From: Pandoraea oxalativorans
Lineage (GTDB): Bacteria; Pseudomonadota; Gammaproteobacteria; Burkholderiales; Burkholderiaceae
Assembly: GCF_000972785.3 (NCBI RefSeq)
Contig: NZ_CP011253.3
Coordinates: 496,001-560,000, forward strand
Direction: 5' to 3'
DNA length: 64,000 nucleotides
Part shown: in pieces, positions 17,203 to 27,872 of the stretch
How the letters are laid out: each line of letters begins with the position of its first letter
Numbering within the stretch: the stretch's first letter is position 1
Notes under the pieces: generated by a model
Told to the model about the DNA's origin: nothing
Databases searched by the model: none
What the model saw: only the letters and a program-made list of their open reading frames with translations
Position numbers and translations under genes: made by a program

Positions 17203-19199
17203 ATGGCCACCCCGCACGACAACACGATCCGCGCTCGCCACGCCCGCGGCAGTCACGCACCCCAAGGTGCCGCTGCGCCCGTGAGCCGTGAGGACGCAGT
17301 AGGTCATCGGCGCGACGAAGTCCCCATCGATCTCGCGAGGGCTGTCCCGATGCGCCGTTGGTCATGGATCGTCGTCATGTTGCTGGCGAGTGTCCTGTTT
17401 TGCTGGTTGACGTACGCCCTGAGCTGGCAGCGGGGTGTGGCCGACTTGCGCGTGAACGCCGGCGCGCGTGTCGAACGTTACGCAGGCAGCCTGCGTAGTA
17501 CCGTCGACCGATACGAATTCCTGCCGTATCTGCTCTCGCTGCATCCGTACGTGCACGACCTGTTGCTCAATCCGAAAGACAAGGCCGTCGTGCAGCGGGC
17601 CAACGATTATCTGTTCGACGTCAATCAACGCGCCAAGGCATCGGCAGCGTATGTGATCGACGCGAACGGTCTGGCGCTCGCCGCGAGCAATTGGCGCGAG
17701 AAGGCCACGTTCGTCGGACAGGAGTACCGCTTCCGTCCGTATTTCATCGACGCCATCAAAGGCGCTTTCGGCCGCTTTTATGGCGTGGGGACGACCTCCG
17801 GCGAGCCGGGGTATTTCGTCTCCCAGCCGATTCTCGTCGACGGTCAGATCCACGGTGTGGTCGTGGTGAAGCTGAACCTGGAGTGGTTCCAGCGCGCGGG
17901 GGCGGACGCCTCCGAGCCCGTTGTCGTGGCCGACGATCACGGCGTGATCTTCCTGTCGTCCGAGCCGCGCTGGCAGTATCGTTCGCTCACGCCGCTCGCC
18001 CCCGCCGTGAAGGCGGCGCTCGACAGCACGCGCCAGTATTACAACCAGAACGTGACACCGCTTGCGTGGAGCGAGGACGAACGGCTCGACGTCGACGGCG
18101 AGGTCGTGACGGTGCATGACGGCAGGGGCGCGGGCAAGAACCGGCGCTTTCTCGCCGTACAGCGCAAATTGGGCGAGCCGGACTGGACCCTCATGTACTT
18201 CGCGCCGCTCGATCAGGTGATCGCCAATGCACGGATCGCGGCGGTCGCTGCGGCGTGTCTGGCGGCATTCACTTGTTTGCTGGGCGTGGCGTGGAATCAG
18301 CGGCGTCAGCGCGTACGCGACATGCTCAAGAGCCGCGAGTTGTTGCAGTCCGCCTATGCCGAACTGGGCGAGCGTGTGGCTGAGCGCACCGCCGATCTGC
18401 AATCCGCCAACGAGCGTCTGCAGACGGAAGTGCAGGAGCGTTCGCGCACCGAACACGAATTGCGCGAGGCACAGAGCGAACTCGTGCAGGCATCGAAACT
18501 CGTGGCGCTGGGGCAGATGGCCGCAGGCATCACGCATGAACTCAACCAGCCGCTCTCCGCGCTGCGCAGCTTCTCGGACAATACGCGCGTGCTGATCGAG
18601 CGCCGGGAGTACGACGCCGCGCAGGAGAACCTCGAAGCCATTGCGTCGCTCACCGACCGCATGGGCAAGATCACCGGGCAGTTGCGTCTGTTTGCGGGGC
18701 GCGCGCGGCGTGGCGACATGGAAGCGTCGGTGCAACGCGCGCTGGACAATACGCTGATGCTCTTGCGTGGACGTCTGGCAGGTATCCAGGTGACGACCAC
18801 CTTCGCGAGGGGCCTGGAAGACGTGCAGGTGGCGTGCGAGGGCTTGCGTCTCGAACAGGTGTTGATCAATCTGGTCGGTAACGCTATCGACGCCGTGGTG
18901 GGGGCGGCTAACCCGCAAGCCTCGCCGTCGATATGGATCGATGTGGACGCGGACGACCTGTGGGTGCGCATTTACGTGCGCGACAACGGGCCGGGCATTT
19001 CGGAGGCACATATGCCGCGTCTGTTCGAACCGTTTTTCAGTACCAAGGAGGGCGGTCAGGGCATGGGGCTCGGACTCGCAATTTCGTCATCCATCGCACA
19101 AGAGAACGGCGGCCAGTTGGTCGCCGGCAACGTTCCGGGCGGTGGGGCTGAATTTCTCGTGACGCTGCGCCGCGTGCAACGCACCGGCGCGACAATCGC

Positions 19200-19203
<4 letters not shown>
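17203..19203 (+). CDS. dctB: C4-dicarboxylate sensor histidine kinase DctB
   Basis: A 666-residue membrane kinase. A cytoplasmic N-terminal extension of about 48 residues precedes the first helix (SWIVVMLLASVLFCWLTYAL). A periplasmic double-Cache sensor (about residues 70-330) follows, then a second helix, a coiled coil and the HisKA box ALGQMAAGITHELNQPLSAL with the phospho-histidine. The ATPase domain shows NLVGNAIDAV, DNGPGISE and GMGLGLAIS. It senses succinate-like acids and phosphorylates DctD. An alternative start is the methionine at about 17350; the long N-terminus makes the first ATG uncertain. It overlaps dctD by 4 bp. Confidence 0.92.
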
Positions 19204-20552
<1,349 letters not shown>

Positions 20553-20595
20553 CGGTTGTGCGTCTTGTGCCCGGGAAAACAAAAAGCGCCCTGCG

Positions 20596-22011
20596 TGAAC
20601 TGACCCCAAAAAGTTAGGTTCATCGCGCAATAGCGTGGAGGGATTTGACAAGTTTTCGTACTCTTGATGGCAGGAATTTGCCATCAGGAGTGCGTGGAGA
20701 TGCTGGATCGCAAGCTGCTGGAGTCGCTGGGAGGCTGGCAGGGCTATGCCGTCGAACGCGTGGAGTGGCCCGAGGGCACAGGGCGCACGCTGTCGATCTA
20801 TTTGAAGCCAACCGCCAAGGTGATGCTGTGCGAGCAGTGCGGCGCACGATGTCGCCAGGTCCATGAGACCACGGTGCGCCGGGTGCGAGATCTGCCGTTA
20901 TTTGAGTACCGGGTTGTTCTTCATGTTCCACGCCGGCGCTTGTTGTGTGAGCAATGCGGTGGCCCGCGCCTGGAGCGGCTTACTTGGCTGGGTCGCTACC
21001 AGCGGGTGACGGATCGGCTTGCGGCGGCCTGCAGCCAATTGCTGCAATCGAGCAACGTGCAGGCGGTGGCGAGGTTCTTCGAGCTGGGTTGGCATACCGT
21101 CAAGACGCTGGACAAGGCCCGGCTCCGAGCGTCAGTGCGCGAACCGGATTGGTCCAGGATCGAGTATTTAGCGATGGACGAGTTCGCCCTGCATAAAGGG
21201 CATCGGTACGCGACGGTAGTCGTCGATCCGATCAGCAGGCAGGTGCTGTGGATCGGCCCAGGACGCTCACGCGAGACGGCTCGGGCGTTCTTCGAGCAAT
21301 TGCCGCGTGGGGTCGCCCAACGCATCAAGGCCGTAGCCATCGACATGACTACGGCCTACGAGTTAGAAATCCAGGCCCACTGCCCACGGGCGGAGATCGT
21401 CTATGACTTGTTCCATGTCGTGGCCAAGTACGGACGAGAGGTCATTGATCGGGTGCGCGTGGATCAGGCCAACCAACTGCGCCAGGACCGTCCCGCGCGC
21501 CGGGTCATCAAATCGAGCCGCTGGCTGTTATTGCGCAACCGCGACAAGCTAGACCGGCAGCAGGCCGTCCGGCTCGACGAATTGCTGCAAGCCAACCAGC
21601 CGCTGCTGACGGTCTATGTCCTGAGGGACGAACTCAAGCGGCTCTGGTTCTACCGAAGACCTGCCTGGGCAAAACAAGCCTGGCACCACTGGTGCGAGCA
21701 GGCCGAGCAAAGCGGAATAGCCCCCTTGAACACCTTCGCTCAGCGTCTGAAAGGCTATCTGCATGGCATCCTGGCCAGATGCCGACATCGTCTAAACACC
21801 AGCATCGTTGAGGGCATTAACAACACTATCAAGGTCATTAAGCGGCGCGCCTACGGCTACCGAGACCAGGAATACTTCTTCCTCAAAATCCGCGCCGCCT
21901 TCCCCGGTAATGCTCAATGAACCAAAAGTTAGACGGTCAAGTTTGCTCAGCGCACGTCATGAAAAACACCCCAAAGGTTGGATTTACGTCCAACTCTTGG
22001 GGTGCAGTTCA
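20596..22011 (+). mobile_element. Insertion sequence with ISL3-family transposase (about 1.4 kb)
   Basis: The element is bounded by imperfect inverted ends: TGAACTGACCCCAAAAAG on the left and, read inward from the right, TGAACTGCACCCCAAGAG. It is flanked by a 4-bp direct repeat TGCG (20592-20595 and 22012-22015). The single gene is an ISL3-type transposase. The ends and the short duplication look more like IS3/IS150-group termini than the 8-bp duplications usual for ISL3, so the exact limits, or a nested origin, remain open. A hairpin (ACCCCAAAGGTTGGA against TCCAACTCTTGGGGT) lies just inside the right end. Confidence 0.75.
20700..21920 (+). CDS. ISL3 family transposase (IS1001-like)
   Basis: A 406-residue transposase. 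The N-terminal zinc-ribbon has CEQCGARC and CEQCGGPR pairs (about residues 42-48 and 80-88), followed by a helix-turn-helix and a DDE catalytic core starting with YLAMDEFALHKGHRYATVV and containing AIDMTTAYE; a late glutamate falls in SIVEGINNTIKVIKRRAYGYRD. This order is standard for ISL3-family enzymes and the length matches IS1001-type elements as I recall them. The ATG at 20700 gives the conserved MLDRKLLESLGGWQG start; an upstream TTG/ATG pair is less likely. The gene looks intact. Confidence 0.9.
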   Translation: MLDRKLLESLGGWQGYAVERVEWPEGTGRTLSIYLKPTAKVMLCEQCGARCRQVHETTVRRVRDLPLFEYRVVLHVPRRRLLCEQCGGPRLERLTWLGRYQRVTDRLAAACSQLLQSSNVQAVARFFELGWHTVKTLDKARLRASVREPDWSRIEYLAMDEFALHKGHRYATVVVDPISRQVLWIGPGRSRETARAFFEQLPRGVAQRIKAVAIDMTTAYELEIQAHCPRAEIVYDLFHVVAKYGREVIDRVRVDQANQLRQDRPARRVIKSSRWLLLRNRDKLDRQQAVRLDELLQANQPLLTVYVLRDELKRLWFYRRPAWAKQAWHHWCEQAEQSGIAPLNTFAQRLKGYLHGILARCRHRLNTSIVEGINNTIKVIKRRAYGYRDQEYFFLKIRAAFPGNAQ

Positions 22012-22048
22012 TGCGGTGCGCTTTCTTGTTGGCAGATGACGTCGAGGT

Positions 22049-22573
22049 TCAAGCTTGCTTTGCCAGTGCCGTCTCGATCAGCTTGTTGAGTTCCGCGTAC
22101 TCGGGTTCGCCGACGTATTGTTTGAGCACCTTGCCGTTGCGATCCACAACGAACGTCGTCGGCGTGAGCTGGACGTTGCCGTATTGCTTGGCGACGCTGC
22201 CGTCGGAGTCCATTGCGACCTTGAAGGGCAACTGACGCGACTGCGCGTAGTTCATCACGTACATCGGCGGGTCGTAGCTCATGGCTACCGCGACAAACTC
22301 CAGCCCCTGGCCCTGGTACTTCTCGTACGTCTTCACCATCGTCGGCATTTCCTTCATGCACGTGACGCAGCTCGTCGCCCAGAAGTTGACCAGATAAACC
22401 TTGCCTTTGAGTTGTTCGGTGCCGAGCTTCTGACCCGAGAGCAGCGTGAAGGTCGCTTCGGGCGCACGCTTCTGAGCGGCGAACGTGAAGTACGCGGCAA
22501 TCGCCACGGCGGCGATAACCACGACGGCGAGGATCTTGCCGAGAGGAGACTTGCGGGAGGTCGTAGCGCTCAT
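22049..22573 (-). CDS. TlpA-like thiol:disulfide oxidoreductase
   Basis: A 174-residue membrane-anchored thioredoxin-fold protein. One N-terminal helix (ILAVVVIAAVAIAAYFTFA) anchors a periplasmic domain with the redox motif CVTC in NFWATSCVTCMKEMP (about residues 68-72) and the cis-proline in LTPTTFVVDRNGK. TlpA/ResA-type proteins reduce disulfides during cytochrome c or cytochrome oxidase assembly. It converges on dctD, and the shared terminator is now interrupted by the IS element. Confidence 0.88.
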   Translation of the reverse strand: MSATTSRKSPLGKILAVVVIAAVAIAAYFTFAAQKRAPEATFTLLSGQKLGTEQLKGKVYLVNFWATSCVTCMKEMPTMVKTYEKYQGQGLEFVAVAMSYDPPMYVMNYAQSRQLPFKVAMDSDGSVAKQYGNVQLTPTTFVVDRNGKVLKQYVGEPEYAELNKLIETALAKQA

Positions 22574-22670
22574 GACACAGCCGTGTGGGTAATGGAGTTC
22601 GGTGGGGGGCGGAGATCAACCGTTTTGACGTCGATCCGCCTTCGATTTGCCACCGATTCTACTCTGAATC

Positions 22671-23312
22671 TCAGCGCGTCGTGGTGCCGCCGCCCGGGTG
22701 CAGACGGGCGCGCCCGCGTGCGATGGCGTCGTCGAGATAGGCGCCGTAAAAGTCCGGCAGACCTGCGCTGATCAAGGGGTCTGCGACCGGGTGCCCGCTG
22801 GTATCGAGGAACAAAACCGTCGGCGACACCTTGACGCCATGGGCACGCGCCCACGCAACGCCGGTGGTCGTCGAGCCATCGAAGTCGCGCACGGGCGTCG
22901 TGCTGTCCATGCCGATTTCGCGTACTTCGTACTTGCCGCTGCGCACGAGCGGGGCCAACTCGCGCTGACGGATCGGGCCGCAATAGACGCAGTCCCGCAG
23001 CGACACGAGGACGATCAGCGGCGCGTCGAGCGAGGCCGCGCGCCGCGCGTGCGCCGGGAAGTCGGTGGCCAGCGGCACCGCCGCCTGCTGTTTGGCCGCT
23101 GTCTTGTTGTCGAGCGGTTTTGCCGTCGCGCCCTCATGCGGATAGGTGACGCCGGTGGCCTCCGCGAGAACCCACGTCGAGGTGGCGGACGTCGATCCTC
23201 CGACGGGCTGGCCGAAGCCGTCCTCGGCACCTTGCGCGTCCGGTGCCGCGAAAGCGGCGACTGGCCCAATGATCGGCAGCGTGATGACGACCCTGGCGAT
23301 CAGAGACTTCAT
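22671..23312 (-). CDS. Periplasmic thioredoxin-fold protein
   Basis: A 213-residue protein with a signal peptide (MKSLIARVVITLPIIGPVAAFAAP) and a thioredoxin-like domain holding CVYC in VSLRDCVYCGPIRQ (about residue 105) and the cis-proline segment VSPTVLFLDTSGHP. It may be a disulfide carrier or a reductase partner of the neighbouring TlpA-like protein, whose gene lies 97 bp downstream on the same strand. The frame stays open 72 codons further upstream through a Gly-Ala-Ser repeat, but that would bury the signal peptide, so the ATG at 23312 is preferred. Confidence 0.72.
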   Translation of the reverse strand: MKSLIARVVITLPIIGPVAAFAAPDAQGAEDGFGQPVGGSTSATSTWVLAEATGVTYPHEGATAKPLDNKTAAKQQAAVPLATDFPAHARRAASLDAPLIVLVSLRDCVYCGPIRQRELAPLVRSGKYEVREIGMDSTTPVRDFDGSTTTGVAWARAHGVKVSPTVLFLDTSGHPVADPLISAGLPDFYGAYLDDAIARGRARLHPGGGTTTR

Positions 23313-23349
23313 TAACCGTGCGCGTCCCATTGCCTGCGATGAGGTGGCC

Positions 23350-23466
23350 GAGGCACCTGAAGCACCTGAAGCGCCCGAGGCACCCGAGGCACCCGAGGCA
23401 CCCGAAGCACCCGAAGCACCCGAAGCACCCGAGGCACCCGAGGCACTTGAGGCAACTGAGGCAACC
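23350..23466. repeat. 9-bp tandem repeat, 13 copies
   Basis: Thirteen tandem copies of GAGGCACCC with single-base variants (GAAGCACCC, GAGGCACTT, GAGGCAACT) lie just upstream of the thioredoxin-fold gene. Because the unit is a multiple of three it keeps all frames open: Gly-Ala-Ser on the minus strand and Glu-Ala-Pro on the plus strand. It is either a repetitive N-terminus or, more likely, a repeat in the 5' leader region. Confidence 0.9.
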
Positions 23467-23627
23467 GCGGGCGCTGAAGCCGCCCGGGCGGGTGAGGTGA
23501 GGGGCGTTGGCGCGCAGAGGGGTGTCATGCCGCCGATGATACCGGGAACCGCACCGTGCCGTTATTTCCTCCCGCACCGCATGGCGGATAATGGCGGCTT
23601 CCCTTTCTCCCGACTCCTCTGACGTCT

Positions 23628-24176
23628 ATGAACCGCGTTGTCCGTGTTTGCGTTCTGCTTTGCGCGACTGCCGTGACCATCGTGATGGCCGCGTGCTCCC
23701 CTCGCTACGATTGGCGTGAGGTTCACGACAAGGATGGCGCGTACGCCGTAACCTATCCCGCGAAGCCCACGCAAGACGCGCGCGAAGTGAAGTTCGCCTC
23801 CGGGCCGCTGCCGATGCGCATGCAGGCCGCGCGCGTCGATGCTGCGCTCTTTGCGGTGGGCGTGGTCACGCTTCCCAGCGATGACGCGACGCTGCGTCAG
23901 ACCGTCGTCGACGAACTGCAACACGGCTTGCTCGCCAATGTGAACGAGCGCCAGGCGTCGCCCTCGCAGGTGATGGTGCGTCAGGCGGGCGATGCGCCCT
24001 CGCTTCCCGGCGTGGCGGTCTCTGCACAGGGCATGGCGAGCGACAAAGCCGAACGCTACGTCTCCGCCCGTTTCGTCGGACGTGGCAACCACGTCTATCA
24101 GGTTGTCGTCATGGGGACGAAGGCACCCGGCAAGGAACAAGTCGATCAGTTTCTGGACTCTTTTACGCTGGAGTGA
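23628..24176 (+). CDS. Lipoprotein of unknown function
   Basis: A 182-residue predicted lipoprotein: the signal peptide ends in the lipobox VMAAC (cysteine at about residue 23). The mature domain begins with YDWREVHDKDGAYAVTYPAKP and ends YQVVVMGTKAPGKEQVDQFLDSFTLE, a beta-rich fold resembling the PsbP/DUF1795-like proteins found across Proteobacteria. No catalytic residues are apparent. It converges on comM with a 20-bp gap. I recognise the localisation but not the function. Confidence 0.78.
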   Translation: MNRVVRVCVLLCATAVTIVMAACSPRYDWREVHDKDGAYAVTYPAKPTQDAREVKFASGPLPMRMQAARVDAALFAVGVVTLPSDDATLRQTVVDELQHGLLANVNERQASPSQVMVRQAGDAPSLPGVAVSAQGMASDKAERYVSARFVGRGNHVYQVVVMGTKAPGKEQVDQFLDSFTLE

Positions 24177-24196
24177 GTCACGGAGGGCGTGCCCGG

Positions 24197-25720
24197 TTAA
24201 TCCGGCGCTTCGCGGTACTGTACCGCCTCGGCCACATGATGCGAGTCGATCATGTCGCAACCTGCGAGATCCGCTACCGTTCGGGCAACGCGCAGTACGC
24301 GATGATAGGTCCGCGCTGACCAATGATGCTGCGTCACGGCGCGAAGCAGCACGTCTTGTGCTTCGGGGCGCAATGGGCATTGCGCATCCAGGGCTCGGTT
24401 CGACAAACCACAATTCAACTGCCCCTGGCGTGATAGTTGCTGTTCTCGCGCTCGACTCACACGGCGAGCGACAACGTCGCTAGATTCCCCGGCGGCAGGC
24501 ATGGCGAACGTTTCCGGACTGAGCGCCGGGACTTCCACATGAAGATCAATGCGATCCAGCAATGGTCCGGAAAGACGATTGCGATACCTCGTTACCGCCT
24601 CGCTTGTGCAGCGGCAGCTTCGCGACGGATGGCCGAGATCGCCGCAAGGACAAGGATTCATCGCTGCTACCAGTTGGAACGCAGCGGGGAAGGTGGCGTG
24701 GCCGCCCGCGCGCGAGATCGTGACGTGACCCAACTCCAACGGTTCTCGGAGCACTTCCAGCACGCGCCGCTGGAATTCGGGTAACTCATCGAGGAAGAGC
24801 ACACCGCGATGCGACAGACTGATTTCTCCCGGACGAGGTCCACTCCCGCCGCCCACCAGTGCCGCCGCCGACGCTGTGTGATGCGGCGCGCGAAAAGGGC
24901 GACGTCCCCAGTGCCGCATATCGAAGCCGCTTGCACTCAGACTCGCTAACGTTGCAGCTTCCACGGCCTCTGATTTGCTCAGCGGCGGAAGCAGCCCTGC
25001 GAGCCTCGTTGCGAGCATCGACTTCCCCGTTCCCGGTGGACCGTAGAACAGAATGTGATGCCCGCCTGCCGCCGCGACTTCGAGGGCGCGCTTAGCGTGT
25101 TCCTGACCTTTGATGTCGAACAGATTGGGCGTGTCTCCGGCGGCGTGCGCGGCTGCGGCGACTTCGTATGGGACCGACGCGCGCGGTAGTGGCACTGCGA
25201 CATCCGGTTCGGCAAGATGGGCGCAGACGTCGAGCAAGGTCCGCGCGCCATAAATCGTTGCCTCCTCCACGAGCGCGGCCTCCTGCGCACTACCCGTCGG
25301 TAGTACGAGTGAACGGGGCGACGGTGCGTTGGCCATCGCGCTCGCCATTGCCAGTCCGCCACGGACCGGTCGTAACTCCCCCGTCAATGACAACTCGCCG
25401 GCGAACTCATGCGTTCGCAGGCCGCCGTCCGGCAACTGGCCGCTTGCGGCAAGGATGCCCAGCGCAATGGGGAGATCGAAGCATCCGGACGCCTTCGGCA
25501 GGTCGGCGGGCGCTAGATTGACGGTGATGCGTCGTGCGGGGAATTCGAAATGACTGTTCTGTAAGGCAGAGCGAACCCGCTCACGGCTTTCCTTGACCTC
25601 GGTATCAGGTAGACCAACGAGTGACAACCCGGGTAGCCCATTCGCCAGATGCACCTCGACCGTGACCGGGCGAGCGGCCATTCCTGTAATCGCGCGACTG
25701 CTGACAACTGCCAATGACAT
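24197..25720 (-). CDS. comM: YifB/ComM family Mg-chelatase-like AAA+ ATPase
   Basis: A 507-residue protein with three parts: an N-terminal Lon-protease-like domain (about 1-170), the AAA+ Mg-chelatase domain (Walker A YGPPGTGKS, about residue 220; Walker B GVLFLDELPEF), and a C-terminal Mg_chelatase_C domain containing a CPCGDLGHPSRSCRC zinc-like segment. ComM (YifB) is a hexameric helicase that promotes branch migration when DNA taken up by transformation is recombined. The ATG at 25720 is chosen because MSLAVVSSRAI is the conserved start. ComF, another competence-type protein, is also in the window. Confidence 0.92.
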   Translation of the reverse strand: MSLAVVSSRAITGMAARPVTVEVHLANGLPGLSLVGLPDTEVKESRERVRSALQNSHFEFPARRITVNLAPADLPKASGCFDLPIALGILAASGQLPDGGLRTHEFAGELSLTGELRPVRGGLAMASAMANAPSPRSLVLPTGSAQEAALVEEATIYGARTLLDVCAHLAEPDVAVPLPRASVPYEVAAAAHAAGDTPNLFDIKGQEHAKRALEVAAAGGHHILFYGPPGTGKSMLATRLAGLLPPLSKSEAVEAATLASLSASGFDMRHWGRRPFRAPHHTASAAALVGGGSGPRPGEISLSHRGVLFLDELPEFQRRVLEVLREPLELGHVTISRAGGHATFPAAFQLVAAMNPCPCGDLGHPSRSCRCTSEAVTRYRNRLSGPLLDRIDLHVEVPALSPETFAMPAAGESSDVVARRVSRAREQQLSRQGQLNCGLSNRALDAQCPLRPEAQDVLLRAVTQHHWSARTYHRVLRVARTVADLAGCDMIDSHHVAEAVQYREAPD

Positions 25721-25961
25721 GACATCCCCTGTGAGTTCGCAACGCGCACGGCGTGTTGCATCGATGTCGTCGATAGTCGCTGGAGCGCTCCGCAAGGCAC
25801 AACGCCTTATCGGTGCAAACGCAGTCGCGGGGGAGGGGTTTCAGATTGGCGGTGCCGTCGCGCCGGACGAATCTGCGGAGCGGCTAGGAGGATTCCGATT
25901 GCTAGTCGGGAATGCGGGGGGAACGAAGAAGACCGTGTCTCGTGCGGGGAGACAGTTATTG

Positions 25962-25998
25962 GACCGCCAAAAGCACAAGGGACGCTTTCGCGCCCCTT
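25962..25998 (-). terminator. Terminator after ubiK
   Basis: Read on the minus strand, arms AAGGGGCG and CGTCCCTT (with a G-T pair) enclose a short loop and lead into GTGCTTTTGG. It lies 8 bp after the ubiK stop. The 285-bp stretch between comM and ubiK (25721-26005) otherwise shows no gene. Confidence 0.6.
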
Positions 25999-26005
25999 AA
26001 GATCG

Positions 26006-26254
26006 TCAGTCTTGCGCTTCGCTGCGCTGGCCTTCGAGCTCGGCCACGCGCTTTTCCAGCGCTTCGAGCTTTTCGCGTGTGCGTGCGAGCACTTGCGCCT
26101 GCACGTCGAATTCTTCGCGCGTCACCAGGTCGAGTTTGGTGAAGCCCTGGCCCAGCAGGCTTTTGACGTTGCGCTCGATATCCTTGGCGGGCGATTGCTT
26201 GAGCATCTCGCTCACCTTGGCTTGCATGTCTTGCAGGATCTCGTTCGGTTTCAT
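26006..26254 (-). CDS. ubiK: Ubiquinone biosynthesis accessory factor UbiK
   Basis: An 82-residue coiled-coil protein of the BMFP (YqiC/UbiK) family: MKPNEILQDMQAKVSEML at the start, the membrane-active amphipathic helix in the first half, then the trimerising heptads REEFDVQAQVLARTREKLEALEKRVAELE (split). UbiK assists the aerobic ubiquinone-synthesis complex. The start at 26254 gives the conserved N-terminus. It is divergent from the porin-glnK-amtB operon, and NtrC-like sites lie in its immediate upstream region. Confidence 0.88.
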   Translation of the reverse strand: MKPNEILQDMQAKVSEMLKQSPAKDIERNVKSLLGQGFTKLDLVTREEFDVQAQVLARTREKLEALEKRVAELEGQRSEAQD

Positions 26255-26278
26255 AAGCCTTCCTCTCGTCGTTTCTTT

Positions 26279-26310
26279 GCACCGATATGGTGCCTGCACC
26301 GCCAACGTGC
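26279..26310. promoter_or_regulatory. Tandem NtrC-type binding sites
   Basis: GCACC-GATAT-GGTGC (26279-26293) is an exact match to the dyad recognised by NtrC, and a second weaker dyad GCAC-N7-GTGC follows at 26296-26310. They lie about 275-290 bp upstream of the sigma-54 promoter at 26570 and can act as its enhancer. They are also about 25 bp upstream of the divergent ubiK start. Confidence 0.65.
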
Positions 26311-26569
26311 TTCGTCGTGCCAGCCAGACCGGTGCAACGTGGTGCATTCCGGCGCGGCCTCTCAATGTTGGCGCAACTCTAACACCGTTTTTTGCGCCCA
26401 GCCACCCAACCGGCCCGACCAGCGCCAGTCGCACGCGCGTTTGACACAGTTTGCCGCGCTTTGTTGTGACTGGCCTGTCGTTCGCGCACCTCGCGCCCCC
26501 CGGAATTTTGCCAATTTTTTATCCCGAAATTCGTATCTTGCGCGTCGCAGCATACGCGGTCGAAGGACC

Positions 26570-26585
26570 TGGCACGGGAGTTGCT
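26570..26585 (+). promoter_or_regulatory. Sigma-54 promoter of the porin-glnK-amtB operon
   Basis: TGGCAC, five bases, TTGCT: a near-consensus -24/-12 element, with GG and GC ten bases apart, 66 bp upstream of the porin ATG. Together with upstream NtrC-type sites this indicates induction by nitrogen limitation. The 396-bp gap 26255-26650 holds these sites and no gene. Confidence 0.85.
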
Positions 26586-26650
26586 CTACCCAGTCCAGAA
26601 CCTGCCGCACGCTGTACCAAGACGTGGAACGTCAACTTAAGGGGAAAGTG

Positions 26651-27848
<1,198 letters not shown>

Positions 27849-27872
27849 AGGCCCACATAAGAGACAACAATC

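Larger units (their letters stand above)
20581..22030. terminator. Terminator split by the IS element
   Basis: When the element 20596-22011 and one TGCG copy are removed, the flanks join into arms AAAGCGC and GCGCTTT around an 8-nt loop, with A-rich and T-rich edges. This is a typical two-way terminator for the convergent dctD (plus) and TlpA-like (minus) genes. The insertion sits in the loop. The coordinates span both halves. Confidence 0.6.

Noticed and set aside
15659..17365. 568-codon minus-strand frame across dctA
   Set aside because: Antisense shadow of dctA with His/Asp/Arg-rich composition and no motif.
23350..23466. Possible CRISPR array
   Set aside because: The 9-bp units are directly tandem with no spacers and no cas genes are nearby.
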